A DNA stretch of 64,000 nucleotides, taken from the NCBI RefSeq assembly GCF_001894865.1, contig NZ_BCXA01000005.1, positions 1 through 64,000 of the forward strand. The letters are read 5' to 3'. The first letter of the stretch is position 1. Every line of letters begins with the position of its first letter. Both the position numbers and the translations under genes were made by a program. The notes beneath the pieces are model-generated. The model did not search any database, was not told the origin of the DNA, and saw only the letters and a list, made by a program, of their open reading frames with translations. This document shows positions 51,923 to 62,839 of this stretch, piece after piece. The DNA comes from Rhodococcus maanshanensis NBRC 100610. GTDB lineage: Bacteria > Actinomycetota > Actinomycetes > Mycobacteriales > Mycobacteriaceae.

Positions 51923-53674
51923 TCAGGCCGCGCCGGTTCCGGTCTTCTCCTGCGCCGCGTCCGCACCGGTGCGGATCTCCACGATCGGCAGGACCAGAGC
52001 CGCGGGGGCGCTCGCGGGCACCACCGGACTGTTGGGCGCGATCGGGTTGATCCGGCGGTAGCCCTCGCCCTGCGCCGGACGCAGGTCCTGCTCACCCTTG
52101 TTCGGCCACAGCGACGCCGCACGCTCCGCCTGTGCGCTGATCGTCAGCGACGGATTGACGCCGAGGTTCGCCGACACCGACGACCCGTCGACCACGCTCA
52201 GGGTCGGGTAGCCGTACACGCGGTGGTACGGGTCGATGACACCGTGCTCGCGGTCCGATCCGATCGTGCAACCGCCGAGGAAGTGCGCGGTGAGCGGGAT
52301 GTTGAACACCTCTCCCCACGTGCCGCCCGCGACCCCGTCGATCTTCTCCGCGATCCGTCGGGTGGCCTCGTTGCCCGCCGGAATCCAGGTGGGGTTCGGT
52401 TCGCCGTGCCCCTGCTTGCTGCTGACCTTGCGGCGGCCGAGCAGACCGCGCTTGGTGTAGGTGGTGATCGAGTTGTCCAGGTTCTGCATGACCAGGGCGA
52501 TGATGGTGCGCTCGCTCCAGTTCTTCACCGACAGCATCCTGGCCATCTGGCCCGGGTTCGCGGCGATCGCCTTGAGCAGCTTGATCCAGCGCGGTGTGCT
52601 GCCGCCGCCGTCGGTCATCAGCGTCTGCAGCAGGCCCATCGAGTTCGAGCCCTTGCCGTAACGGACCGGCTCGATGTGGGTGTCCGCGGCCGGATGGAAG
52701 GAGGAGGTGATCGCGACGCCCCTGGTCAGGTCCAGGCTCGGGTCCACCTTCAGCTTCGCGGCGCCGAGGATGGCCTCCGAGTTGGTGCGGGTGAGCTCGC
52801 CGAGCCGGTCGGACAGGCGCGGCAGCGAGCCGGAGTCCTTCATCTCGTGCATCAGGTGCTGGGTGCCCCAGGTGCCCGCGGCGAGCACGACGTTCTGCGC
52901 GGTGTAGGTCTTGTGGTTCTTGCGGATCTTGGCGCCGGTGCGCCGGGTCACCACGTCCCAGCTGCCGTCGGACGCCTCGTGCAGCCCGGTGACGGTGGTC
53001 ATCGGGATGATCGTGGCCCCGGCCTTCTCGGCGAGGCCGAGGTAGTTCTTCACCAGGGTGTTCTTCGCGCCGTGCCGGCAGCCGGTCATGCACTCGCCGC
53101 ACTCGATACATCCGGTGCGGTCCGGGCCGGCACCGCCGAAGAAGGGGTCGGCGACGGTCTTGCCGGGCTCACCGAAGAACACCCCGACCGGGGTCTGGAT
53201 GAAGGTCTCGCCGACGCCCATGTCCTCGGCCACCGACTTGATCACCTCGTCCGCGGGGGTCATGTGCGGGTTCTGCACAACACCGAGCATCTTGCGGGCC
53301 TGGTCGTAGTACGGGCTGAGCTCGTCGTGCCAGTCGGTGATGTCACGCCACTGCGGATCCTCGAAGAACGAGGCCGGCGGCTTGTAGAGGGTGTTGGCGT
53401 AGTTCAACGATCCGCCGCCGACGCCCGCTCCCGCGAGGATCAGCACGTCGCGGAGCAGGTGCACGCGCTGGATGCCGTAGCAGCCGAGCGCGGGCGCCCA
53501 CAGGAACCGCTTGAGGTCCCAGCTGGTCTTCGCGAAGTCCGCGTCGGCGTACCGGCGGCCGGCCTCGAGAATGCCGACCCGGTACCCCTTCTCCACCAAC
53601 CGCAGCGCCGTCACGCTGCCCCCGAAGCCGGATCCGACGATCAGGACATCGAAGTCCGTTGCACGCTTGCCCAT
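51923..53674 (-). CDS. choD: GMC-type FAD oxidoreductase (ChoD-like)
   Basis: This 583-aa flavoprotein starts with the FAD motif VLIVGSGFGGSVTALRLV, followed by AGVGGGSLNYANT, a CIECGECMTGCRHGAKNT segment rich in cysteine, and the C-terminal GGCTIGSDREHGVIDPYHRV and DGSSVSANLGVNPSLTI. It corresponds to mycobacterial ChoD, annotated as cholesterol oxidase. Whether cholesterol is the real substrate is doubtful in that group. The place beside guaB3/guaB2 is as in mycobacteria. RBS GGAGG. Confidence 0.88.
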   Translation of the reverse strand: MGKRATDFDVLIVGSGFGGSVTALRLVEKGYRVGILEAGRRYADADFAKTSWDLKRFLWAPALGCYGIQRVHLLRDVLILAGAGVGGGSLNYANTLYKPPASFFEDPQWRDITDWHDELSPYYDQARKMLGVVQNPHMTPADEVIKSVAEDMGVGETFIQTPVGVFFGEPGKTVADPFFGGAGPDRTGCIECGECMTGCRHGAKNTLVKNYLGLAEKAGATIIPMTTVTGLHEASDGSWDVVTRRTGAKIRKNHKTYTAQNVVLAAGTWGTQHLMHEMKDSGSLPRLSDRLGELTRTNSEAILGAAKLKVDPSLDLTRGVAITSSFHPAADTHIEPVRYGKGSNSMGLLQTLMTDGGGSTPRWIKLLKAIAANPGQMARMLSVKNWSERTIIALVMQNLDNSITTYTKRGLLGRRKVSSKQGHGEPNPTWIPAGNEATRRIAEKIDGVAGGTWGEVFNIPLTAHFLGGCTIGSDREHGVIDPYHRVYGYPTLSVVDGSSVSANLGVNPSLTISAQAERAASLWPNKGEQDLRPAQGEGYRRINPIAPNSPVVPASAPAALVLPIVEIRTGADAAQEKTGTGAA

Positions 53675-53804
53675 CTGGACACCTCCACCATGAACCTGGA
53701 TTAGTTACTCGTCAGTATGCACCGGAACCCTGTGACCGATGCCACAAGGGTTGCCTAAGTGTAACGACAGGTAGCAGGAACAGGCAGGATGCCGCCGAGC
53801 GACG

Positions 53805-54944
53805 TCAGGCGCGAACCGTCAGGCCGACCTTCTGGAACTCCTTGAGGTCCGAGTAGCCGGACTTCGCCATCGAGCGACGGAGTCCACCGACCAGGTTCAG
53901 CGAGCCGTACGGATCGTCCGACGGTCCGGTGAGGACGCGGTCGAGGGACGGGCGCTCGCCCGCGGCGACCGGCAGCAGCGCGCCACGCGGCACCGACGGG
54001 TGCGCGGCGGCCGACGGCCAGTACCAGCCGCCGCCGGGGGCCTCCGCCGCGACCGCGAGGGGCGCGCCGAGGACCGCGGCGTCCGCGCCGCAGGCGATGG
54101 CCTTGGCCAGGTGACCCGAGGTGCTGATGTCGCCGTCCGCGATGACGTGCACGTAGCGCCCACCGGTCTCGTCGAGGTAGTCCCGGCGCGCGGCCGCGGC
54201 GTCCGCGATCGCGGTGGCCATGTGCACCCCGATGCCCAGCACCTCGCCGGTGGTCGTGGCGCCCTCGGTGGAGCCGTAGCCGACGATGACACCCGCGGCG
54301 CCGGTGCGCATCAGGTGCAGCGCCGTGCGGTGATCGCTCACGCCGCCCGCGATCACCGGGACGTCGAGCTCAGAGATGAACGTCTTGAGGTTCAGCGGCT
54401 CGCTCTCGCCGTGCGCGACGTGCTCGGCGGAGATGATCGTGCCGTGGATCACCAGCAGGTCGATCCCGGCCTTCACCAGCTCCGGGGTCAGCGCGCGCGC
54501 GTTCTGCGGGCTGACCCGGACCGCGGTGGTGACACCGGAGTCGCGCACCTGCGCGACGGCCGCCGCCAGCAGGTGCGGCTGGATCGGCGCCGCGTGCAGC
54601 TCCTGGAGCCGAGCGATCGGCGCGTCCGGATCGTCGTCCGTCTCGGCGAGGTGCACCAGCTCGGCGAGCTTCGCGTCGACGTCGGCGTGCCGACCCCACA
54701 GGCCCTCGCCGTTGATGACGCCGAGCCCGCCGCGCTTGCCGAGCTCGATCGCGAACGAGGGCGAGACGAGCGCATCGGTCGGGTGCGCGAGCACCGGGAT
54801 GTCGAAGCGGTACGCATCGAGCTGCCAGGCCGTCGACACCTCCTTGGAGGACCGGGTCCGGCGGGAGGGGACGATGTCGATGTCGTCCAGCTCGTAGGTG
54901 CGACGGGCGGTTCTGCCCATGCCGATCTCAACGAGGTCGCGCAC
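53805..54944 (-). CDS. guaB3: GuaB3-family IMP dehydrogenase-like protein
   Basis: This 379-aa protein has an IMPDH (beta/alpha)8 barrel without the CBS pair. The loop that in IMPDH holds the catalytic cysteine (GPGSICTTR) reads GYGSTEGATTTGE, so there is no cysteine. Many actinobacterial GuaB3 proteins share this loss and are not classical IMP dehydrogenases; some family members act as GMP reductase-like enzymes. GTG start behind AAAGGGG. It follows guaB2 by 29 bp. Confidence 0.88.
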   Translation of the reverse strand: MRDLVEIGMGRTARRTYELDDIDIVPSRRTRSSKEVSTAWQLDAYRFDIPVLAHPTDALVSPSFAIELGKRGGLGVINGEGLWGRHADVDAKLAELVHLAETDDDPDAPIARLQELHAAPIQPHLLAAAVAQVRDSGVTTAVRVSPQNARALTPELVKAGIDLLVIHGTIISAEHVAHGESEPLNLKTFISELDVPVIAGGVSDHRTALHLMRTGAAGVIVGYGSTEGATTTGEVLGIGVHMATAIADAAAARRDYLDETGGRYVHVIADGDISTSGHLAKAIACGADAAVLGAPLAVAAEAPGGGWYWPSAAAHPSVPRGALLPVAAGERPSLDRVLTGPSDDPYGSLNLVGGLRRSMAKSGYSDLKEFQKVGLTVRA

Positions 54945-54973
54945 GCGCGCCCCTTTCTTCGATTGTGTGAGTG

Positions 54974-57110
<2,137 letters not shown>

Positions 57111-57129
57111 CCCGCAACCGACACGACGA

Positions 57130-57167
57130 AAACGGCCCGACAAGGAATTCACCTTGTCGGGCCGTTT
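57130..57167. terminator. 16-bp bidirectional terminator
   Basis: AAACGGCCCGACAAGG (57130-57145) pairs with CCTTGTCGGGCCGTTT (57152-57167); the A/T tracts at both ends make it a good intrinsic terminator in both directions. Confidence 0.88.
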
Positions 57168-57183
57168 CGCGTCTGGGCTCGGG

Positions 57184-58233
57184 TCAGCTGGGCGGCGGGT
57201 TCGACGTCAGGTCCCGCGGCGTCGGCGTGTCCTGGGTCGGCGGCACGACCTTGGTGGCGGTCGGCACGGGCGGGAGGGTCGTCACCGGCGGGATCGTGAT
57301 CGGCGGCACCTGGGTCGGCGGGATCGTGATCGGCGGCACCTGGGTCGGCGGGATCGTGATCGGCGGCACCGTGATCGGCGGCACCCCCGTCTCGACCGGC
57401 GGGACGGTGGTCGGCAGGCTCGGGAGGTTCGGCACGGTGGTGGGCAGGACCGGAGCGGTCGCCGTGTCCCCCGGCACGGTCACACCCGGCACGGCGGGCA
57501 GTCCGGGGGTCGTCCCTGGCAGCGACGGCGGCGTGGTCGTCGTCGGGGGGGTCTTCGCGGCGTCGGCCACCAGCCGCTCCCGCCAGGCCGTCAGCTCGTC
57601 GCGCTTGGCCGACTCGTTCACGTCGTCGGCGCGCTTGCGTGCGGACTCCAGCACCACCAGCGCCGCCTGCGGATCGCCCGCGCGGATGAGGCGTTCGGCC
57701 TCCTCCAGGTTGGTGGTCGTGTCGATGCCTGCGACGGTCGAGTTGGCGCGCTCGGTGAACACGACCTCCTTGACCTTCCACAGCGGATCGCCGGGTACGG
57801 CGTTGTAGGAGAAGACCGTCAGCCCGGCCATCACGACGGCGATGGCCGCGGCCGCGCCCACGATGGGCCGGAGCAGCCGCAGACCCGAGCGGCGGGGTGA
57901 TCCGATGGTCGCCAGTTCCCGGTCGACGGCGGCGGCCACCTGATCGAGATCGGGCTCGGCAGGCATGGCGGGGGCGAGGATCTCGGCGCGCCATGCGGTC
58001 AGCAGGGTCGCGAGCTCGAACTCCTCGGGGCTGTGGGTCGCGATCGGGCCGTCACCGGCGATCGCGTCGATGAGGGCATCGTCCCGCGCGATGGCGGCGA
58101 AATCGACGGCCGTCGCATCGGAGGACGAGTCGTCGGTGTCGTCGAGGGACGACGCGTCCGGGGTGAGGTCGGCACCGGACGTGTCCCGCCGCGTTCCCTC
58201 GTGGTCCCCACCACGCTTGCTGCCCCTAGCCAT
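57184..58233 (-). CDS. rsdA: Anti-sigma-D factor RsdA
   Basis: This 349-aa single-pass protein has an N-terminal sigma-binding part (VDFAAIARDDALIDAIAGDG), one membrane helix (about residues 120-142), and a long external part that ends in a proline/threonine/isoleucine repeat region. It holds SigD at the membrane until a signal triggers proteolysis. The ATG overlaps the sigD stop by 8 nt. The repeats PPITIPPTQV are encoded by 30-bp units. Confidence 0.9.
   Translation of the reverse strand: MARGSKRGGDHEGTRRDTSGADLTPDASSLDDTDDSSSDATAVDFAAIARDDALIDAIAGDGPIATHSPEEFELATLLTAWRAEILAPAMPAEPDLDQVAAAVDRELATIGSPRRSGLRLLRPIVGAAAAIAVVMAGLTVFSYNAVPGDPLWKVKEVVFTERANSTVAGIDTTTNLEEAERLIRAGDPQAALVVLESARKRADDVNESAKRDELTAWRERLVADAAKTPPTTTTPPSLPGTTPGLPAVPGVTVPGDTATAPVLPTTVPNLPSLPTTVPPVETGVPPITVPPITIPPTQVPPITIPPTQVPPITIPPVTTLPPVPTATKVVPPTQDTPTPRDLTSNPPPS
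57286..57371. repeat. 30-bp tandem repeat within rsdA
   Basis: Nearly three perfect copies of a 30-bp unit (starting CGGCGGGATCGTGATCGGCG) occur at 57286-57315, 57316-57345 and 57346-57371. Each encodes ten residues of a P-P-I-T-I-P-P-T-Q-V motif. Length variation between strains is expected. Confidence 0.85.
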
Positions 58234-58804
58234 ACATCTCACCCGCTTTCGCAACTTCGTTCTTCAACTTCGTGAGCGCCCTGTGCTGGGCGACCCGTAC
58301 TGCTCCTGCCGTGCTGCCGACGGCAGCCGCTGTCTCCTCCGCCGACAGGCCGACAACCAAACGCAGGACGAGGATCTCCCGATGCTTCTCGGGGAGGGTT
58401 CCCAGTAGCGCGTTCATCTGCCGGGTGGTCTCCGAGTCCAATGCGAGCTTCTCGGGTCCCTCCTCGGTGGAGATGACATCTGGCACTTCGGCCATCGACT
58501 CGGCTTTGTTACGCCCGGCGTTCCGATGGGCATCGGCCACCTTGTGCGCGGCAATGCCGTACACGAATGCCATGAAAGGGCGGCCCTGATCCTGATACCG
58601 CGGCAAAGCGGTCATCACTGCCAGGCATACCTCCTGCGCCACGTCGTCCGCGGACAGTTGTCCTCTTTCCGCGGCTCCGACCCGTGATCGGCAGTAACGC
58701 ACGACCAAGGGTCGAACACTCTCCAGCACTCGAGACAAGGCAACTCGATCGCCCTGCGCTGCCGCAGCGACGGCTGAGTCCAACTCCTCGCTCGTATTAG
58801 TCAT
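58226..58804 (-). CDS. sigD: ECF-type RNA polymerase sigma factor SigD
   Basis: This 192-aa sigma factor has region 2 (LVVRYCRSRVGAAERGQLSA, DVAQEVCLAVMTALPRYQDQ, FVYGIAAHKVADAHRNAGRN) and region 4 (LPEKHREILVLRLVVGLSAE, AAVGSTAGAVRVAQHRALTK). ATG 58804 fits family length. It is co-transcribed with and translationally coupled to rsdA. Confidence 0.92.
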   Translation of the reverse strand: MTNTSEELDSAVAAAAQGDRVALSRVLESVRPLVVRYCRSRVGAAERGQLSADDVAQEVCLAVMTALPRYQDQGRPFMAFVYGIAAHKVADAHRNAGRNKAESMAEVPDVISTEEGPEKLALDSETTRQMNALLGTLPEKHREILVLRLVVGLSAEETAAAVGSTAGAVRVAQHRALTKLKNEVAKAGEMYG

Positions 58805-58892
58805 CGTCAGAGAGATTCCTGGCGTTACAGTGGCGCCCGCTCCAGAGCGCTCCCACCTGGTGGTGGAACGTTTGAAGGATAGCGACAGACAC

Positions 58893-59687
58893 TCACAGAT
58901 CCCTGAATCGGCCACCGCGGTCGGAGATTTGCCGTCGACAGTCGTCCCGAATCGCCGCCGCTTCCGCACCGGGACGGACCCCATTTACAAGCATCGCCGC
59001 GGCCCAGCGCAGTGGCAACAGCCCGTGCTCGGCGCACCGGTCCAGCACCTGTTCGCCCAGATCAACCGCCGCATCGGGGTCCGGGCCCGCACTGAAGGCC
59101 GCCGCCAGCAGGAGGTCCGATTTCACCTGGTGCCGCACCGAATCGGCGTCACGGGCGAGGTCGACGGCGGCGCTCGCGTGCCGACGCGCCGTGGCGGCGT
59201 CCCCCGACGCCAGCGCGATCTCGGCGCTCACCCAGTTCAGGCGGATGCGCTGTCGCCACAGCGCGGGATCGTTCCCCACGAGCGGCGCGCACCGCTCGAG
59301 CAGGGCGGAACCGAGCGCGAGCCGACCGCAGCCGAGCGCGTCCGCGGCCAGCCCGGTCAGTGCGTCGCAACGAGCGGCGGTCTGCACCGCCGCCTCTTCG
59401 CCTCCCTTGGCGCCGAGCACCGTGAGCGCGCGTCCGTCGAAGCCTGCCGCCAGTCGATGCCACCCGAGTTGCCTGAGCAACGAGGCCTCCGTGCTCAGCG
59501 CGAGCGAGGCGACACCAGAGCTCGGGCGCCGACGCGCGATGCTCAGCAGTTCGGTCCTGGCCGCGGCGTAGCGCCCCTGCCCACCGAGCGCCACCGCCCT
59601 GAGCCAGAGCTGCGTGTTGTCGACGGCGGCCGGCAACGGAGCCAACCCGGGCAGGTCGCCGAATGCGGCGTTGATCAGTGTCCCCAC
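58893..59687 (-). CDS. Helical-repeat (TPR-like) protein upstream of sigD
   Basis: This 264-aa all-helical protein has TPR-like pairs (LWLRAVALGGQGRYAAARTE, AEIALASGDAATARRHASAA, LLLAAAFSAGPDPDAAVDLG). It corresponds in place to the mycobacterial gene just upstream of sigD. GTG 59687 is chosen because TACCCT lies 7 nt upstream (leaderless), in preference to the long in-frame extension to 59948. Function unknown. Confidence 0.75.
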   Translation of the reverse strand: MGTLINAAFGDLPGLAPLPAAVDNTQLWLRAVALGGQGRYAAARTELLSIARRRPSSGVASLALSTEASLLRQLGWHRLAAGFDGRALTVLGAKGGEEAAVQTAARCDALTGLAADALGCGRLALGSALLERCAPLVGNDPALWRQRIRLNWVSAEIALASGDAATARRHASAAVDLARDADSVRHQVKSDLLLAAAFSAGPDPDAAVDLGEQVLDRCAEHGLLPLRWAAAMLVNGVRPGAEAAAIRDDCRRQISDRGGRFRDL

Positions 59688-59800
59688 CGAGCCAAGGGTA
59701 GGGCCGGTCCGCGTCCGCCCCGACGGCGCACCCAGCCCGCTAAATACCCTATTCGCCCCGCGTTTGTCGATAGTTGCGTCCACGTGAACGTATTGCAAGG

Positions 59801-59833
59801 TTGAATCAAAGATTGAATCAGGCAGCTGATTCA
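59801..59833. promoter_or_regulatory. TTGAATCA direct and inverted repeats
   Basis: TTGAATCA occurs at 59801-59808 and 59813-59820. The second copy forms an inverted repeat TGAATCAG-GCAG-CTGATTCA (59814-59833). The cluster lies in the 485-bp region between the divergent helical-repeat and whiB3 genes and looks like a regulator-binding site. The rest of 59834-60079 holds no ORF that I can support. Confidence 0.5.
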
Positions 59834-60079
59834 GAGTCCGGTTTGTGGCAATTGCGTTAACCAAGAATCTCAGCACCGGCCCACGCACTGACAGGACCCG
59901 CGCGACACCCTCCCACCGCATCGAACGGGCAAAAGCGCTCGTCAGCACCCATTACAGGCGACCGAGGCCCGGCCGGAGGGCCGCCGCAGCGACAGCCGAT
60001 CACGGCTACATGTCCTTGTCTATGAACGGAACGTTAAATTCTTGTGCGAACACTATGGAAATCCCCACTTGAGCAACTA

Positions 60080-60109
60080 TTGACTCATTTTCCGCAATAC
60101 CTCTAACGT
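60080..60109 (+). promoter_or_regulatory. whiB3 promoter
   Basis: TTGACT (60080-60085), an 18-nt spacer and TAACGT (60104-60109) make a normal housekeeping promoter. It implies a leader of about 57 nt. Confidence 0.6.
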
Positions 60110-60172
60110 TGCCGAGACGAATTGATTGCAGACCTGGAGGCTCTTCAGGTGTATGGATGGACAGGAGAAGGC

Positions 60173-60466
60173 ATGCCTCAGCCGAATCACCTCCCCGGAC
60201 CGAACGCCGATATCTGGGACTGGCAGATGCACGGCCTGTGCCGCGGAGTGGACTCCGCGATGTTCTTCCATCCGGACGGCGAGCGGGGACGGGCGCGCAC
60301 GCAGCGTGAGACCCGAGCCAAGGAGATGTGCCGTCAGTGCCCCGTACTCGCGCAGTGCCGCAGCCACGCCCTCAGTGTCAGCGAGCCGTACGGGATCTGG
60401 GGCGGCATGTCCGAGACCGAACGTGAGATGCACGCCCGCAGGGGCCGCCACCGCATCGCGGTATAG
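60173..60466 (+). CDS. whiB3: WhiB3-like Fe-S transcription factor
   Basis: This 97-aa WhiB protein carries four iron-sulfur ligands: C23, C53, C56 and C62 (the C-x2-C-x5-C set in MCRQCPVLAQC). The glycine turn is GIWGGMSE, with a basic C-terminal tail (HARRGRHRIAV) for DNA binding. Position beside sigD and the sequence around WDWQMHGLCRG indicate WhiB3, a redox-responsive regulator of lipid metabolism that binds the main sigma factor. ATG 60173 follows AGGAGAAG. Confidence 0.88.
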   Translation: MPQPNHLPGPNADIWDWQMHGLCRGVDSAMFFHPDGERGRARTQRETRAKEMCRQCPVLAQCRSHALSVSEPYGIWGGMSETEREMHARRGRHRIAV

Positions 60467-60478
60467 GCAACCACGTCT

Positions 60479-60513
60479 CTCGGCGCGGCCCCGGTATCAG
60501 GGGCCGCGCCGAG
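60479..60513. terminator. 14-bp terminator after whiB3
   Basis: CTCGGCGCGGCCCC pairs exactly with GGGGCCGCGCCGAG around GGTATCA. Confidence 0.8.
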
Positions 60514-60522
60514 ATACATGAC

Positions 60523-60549
60523 CCATCCTCCGCACCACCCGCTCCGAAT
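60523..60549 (+). promoter_or_regulatory. SigK-type promoter
   Basis: CCATCC (60523-60528) and CCGAAT (60544-60549) are exactly the two hexamers reported for mycobacterial SigK promoters, here 15 nt apart by my count (slightly short). The fasciclin gene starts 44 bp downstream, followed by sigK-rskA, which implies autoregulation. Confidence 0.65.
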
Positions 60550-60592
60550 GCCTTCCCGACAGCACTCGCACAACACTCGGGAAGGCAGTCCC

Positions 60593-61246
60593 ATGAGCAC
60601 CAGCACCACCCGCATCCGTGCCCTCGCCATCGCGGCCACCGCGTCGGTCGCCCTGATCGGCGTCTCGGCGTGTTCCTCCGCCAACAGCGACGACTCCGCG
60701 CCCGCCCCCGCCACGTCCGATGACGCGATGACACCGCAGATGGCGGCCGACCCCGCCGCGAATCTGGTCGGACCCGGCTGCGCGAGCTACGCCGAGGCCG
60801 TCCCGCAGGGCGGCGGCTCGATCTCGGGCATGGCCCAGGATCCGGTGGCCGTCGCCGCCTCCAACAACCCCCTCCTTACCACGCTGGTGGCCGCGGTCTC
60901 GGGGCAGCTCAATCCCGATGTCAACCTCGTCGACACCCTCAACGGAGGACAGTTCACCGTGTTCGCACCGGTCGACGACGCCTTCGCACAGGTGGATCCG
61001 GCCACCATCGACACGCTGAAGACCGACGACGCGCTGCTGACGAAGGTCCTCACCTACCACGTGGTGCCGGGCCGGATCGCGCCGAGCGAGATCGCGGGCC
61101 AACACCCGACGGTCGAGGGCGCCGCGGTGACCGTGACCGGGCCGGAGGACGCCCTCAAGGTCAACGACGCGAATGTCATCTGCGGCGGCGTCGGCACCGC
61201 GAATGCCACCGTCTACCTCATCGATTCCGTGTTGATGCCGCAGTAA
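60593..61246 (+). CDS. Fasciclin-domain lipoprotein (MPT83-like)
   Basis: This 217-aa surface lipoprotein has a lipobox LIGVSAC (C27). A fasciclin domain covers about residues 85-217 ([62 protein letters not shown]). It corresponds to mycobacterial MPT83/MPT70, the main SigK-controlled antigens, and is implied in adhesion. RBS GGGAAGG. Confidence 0.9.
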   Translation: MSTSTTRIRALAIAATASVALIGVSACSSANSDDSAPAPATSDDAMTPQMAADPAANLVGPGCASYAEAVPQGGGSISGMAQDPVAVAASNNPLLTTLVAAVSGQLNPDVNLVDTLNGGQFTVFAPVDDAFAQVDPATIDTLKTDDALLTKVLTYHVVPGRIAPSEIAGQHPTVEGAAVTVTGPEDALKVNDANVICGGVGTANATVYLIDSVLMPQ

Positions 61247-61247
61247 C

Positions 61248-61928
61248 GTGGTTGTCGATGAACGGGATCGGACAGTGGTGACCGGCCCGGGGTCCACGGG
61301 TTCCGGCGTCGCCCCCGAGCACGGTCTCGGTGAGACGGCCTGCCCGGCGGACGCCGGGCAGGCCCTCGCTCGTCGCGAGGCCGAGTCGGCCGAGCTGGCC
61401 GCCCTGCTGACCCGCGCCGCCGACGGGGATTCGGGGTCCTTCGCCGAGCTGTACGACCGGACCTGCGCCCGCGTCTACGGAATGGTGCTCCGGGTGCTGC
61501 GCGATCCCGGCTTCGCCGAGGAGACCACCCAGGAGGTCTACCTCCAGCTCTGGCGCACCGCCGACGACTTCGACAACACCAGGGGCTCCGCGGTGTCCTG
61601 GCTGATGACCCTCGCGCATCGCAGAGCGGTCGACCGCGTCCGGTCGGAGCAGTCGCACTCGAACCGCGAGGTGGTCTACGAGTCACGCAACCGCGGCAGC
61701 GAGTTCGACGAGGTCGCCGAGGAGGTCTCCGGGCGCCTGGACCGGCAGGCCGTGATCGCCTGCCTCGACACCCTCACACCGGTGCAGCGCGAGTCGGTCT
61801 CGCTCGCCTACTACGGCGGGCGCACCTACCGTGAGGTCGCCGTGCAACTCGGGGTTGCGCTGCCCACCATCAAGACCCGCATCCGGGACGGGCTGGCCCG
61901 GCTAAGAGGATGCCTGGGGGTGGCGTGA
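61248..61928 (+). CDS. sigK: ECF sigma factor SigK
   Basis: This sigma factor of about 226 residues has region 2 (SGSFAELYDRTCARVYGMVL, FAEETTQEVYLQLWRTADDF, SWLMTLAHRRAVDRVRSEQS) and region 4 (LTPVQRESVSLAYYGGRTYR, LGVALPTIKTRIRDGLARLR). The N-terminal 40 residues are unusual, so the true start may lie downstream of GTG 61248. It is 1 bp from the fasciclin stop and overlaps rskA by 1 bp. Confidence 0.9.
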   Translation: MVVDERDRTVVTGPGSTGSGVAPEHGLGETACPADAGQALARREAESAELAALLTRAADGDSGSFAELYDRTCARVYGMVLRVLRDPGFAEETTQEVYLQLWRTADDFDNTRGSAVSWLMTLAHRRAVDRVRSEQSHSNREVVYESRNRGSEFDEVAEEVSGRLDRQAVIACLDTLTPVQRESVSLAYYGGRTYREVAVQLGVALPTIKTRIRDGLARLRGCLGVA

Positions 61929-62662
61929 TGGACGACGACCAGATCGACCTGGCCAACGCCTACGCGCTCGACGCCCTCGACGCGGAAGAACGGCGTGCCG
62001 TGGAGCAATTGCTCGCGACCTCCGACGACAGGCTGCGGACCGATTTCGAGACCGTGGTGCGCCGATGCAGGGAAACGTTGGCGACAACCGCCACCGTGCA
62101 CGAGACCGCTCCGCCCGCGCAGCTACGCGAACGCCTGCTGACGCAGATCGCGCAAGAGCCCCGCACCGGGCCTGGCCCGGCGCCGGTCTCGCTCGCCGAC
62201 CGACGGCGCACCACCCCCCGATGGAGGCTGGTCGGCGTGGCGGCGGCCGCCGTCGCGCTGCTCGTGGGCGGCGTGGTCATCGGGCAGCAATTGCGCGAAC
62301 CGTCGCCACCACAGCCGGTGGCGGCCCAGGTGATGAGCGCCCCGGACGTCCGGACGTCATCGACAGCGGTGCCCGGCGGCGGCTCGGCGACCGCCGTCTA
62401 CTCCAGGTCGACCGATGCCGCGGTGCTGATGATGAACGACGTCACCCCGCCCGCATCGGACTCGGTCTATCAGATGTGGCTGATCGCGGGCACCGGCGCC
62501 CCGGTCTCGGCGGGCATGATGGCGCCGGATCAGGTGTCGCCCTCGACCGTTGCCGTGCTCGACGATCTGGACGGCGCCTCGCTGTTGGCCTTCACGGTGG
62601 AACCCGCGGGCGGTTCGGAGCAGCCGACCACGGACGTGTTCGCCTCGCTGCCACTGGGATAG
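61928..62662 (+). CDS. rskA: Anti-sigma-K factor RskA
   Basis: This 244-aa anti-sigma factor has an N-terminal cytoplasmic sigma-binding domain (DDDQIDLANAYALDALDAEE), one membrane helix at about residues 100-120, and an external RskA_C domain (LMMNDVTPPASDSVYQMWLI, GSEQPTTDVFASLPLG). It keeps SigK inactive until proteolysis releases it. Confidence 0.9.
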   Translation: MDDDQIDLANAYALDALDAEERRAVEQLLATSDDRLRTDFETVVRRCRETLATTATVHETAPPAQLRERLLTQIAQEPRTGPGPAPVSLADRRRTTPRWRLVGVAAAAVALLVGGVVIGQQLREPSPPQPVAAQVMSAPDVRTSSTAVPGGGSATAVYSRSTDAAVLMMNDVTPPASDSVYQMWLIAGTGAPVSAGMMAPDQVSPSTVAVLDDLDGASLLAFTVEPAGGSEQPTTDVFASLPLG

Positions 62663-62839
62663 GGGAAATGCGACAGGCCCCGGACCGATTCCAGAGATCG
62701 TCGCAACACGTGAACTGAAGGTGGAATACGAGCCCTTGAGGCGAATCTTGGTCGCGGCAAGGCGCTTGTACTGGTGGACCTCGGGGAGTGTGTCGGTCGC
62801 CGGCCGCCAGAGGCACGGCCGGGGTGCCTTGGTGTCGGG
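62663..62839. other. Non-coding spacer
   Basis: I see no promoter, repeat or ORF that can be supported in this spacer between rskA and the converging HTH gene. Confidence 0.4.

Noticed and set aside
57286-57371. Short direct repeats considered as a CRISPR array
   Set aside because: The units are contiguous 30-bp repeats without spacers and lie inside rsdA; no cas genes are present.
58805-58984. 60-residue N-terminal extension of SigD
   Set aside because: The extension has no similarity to sigma region 1/2 and the ATG at 58804 gives the family length.
59688-59948. Longer form of the helical-repeat protein
   Set aside because: The leaderless promoter TACCCT at 59700-59695 would lie inside the extended coding region, and the extension has no protein-like features.
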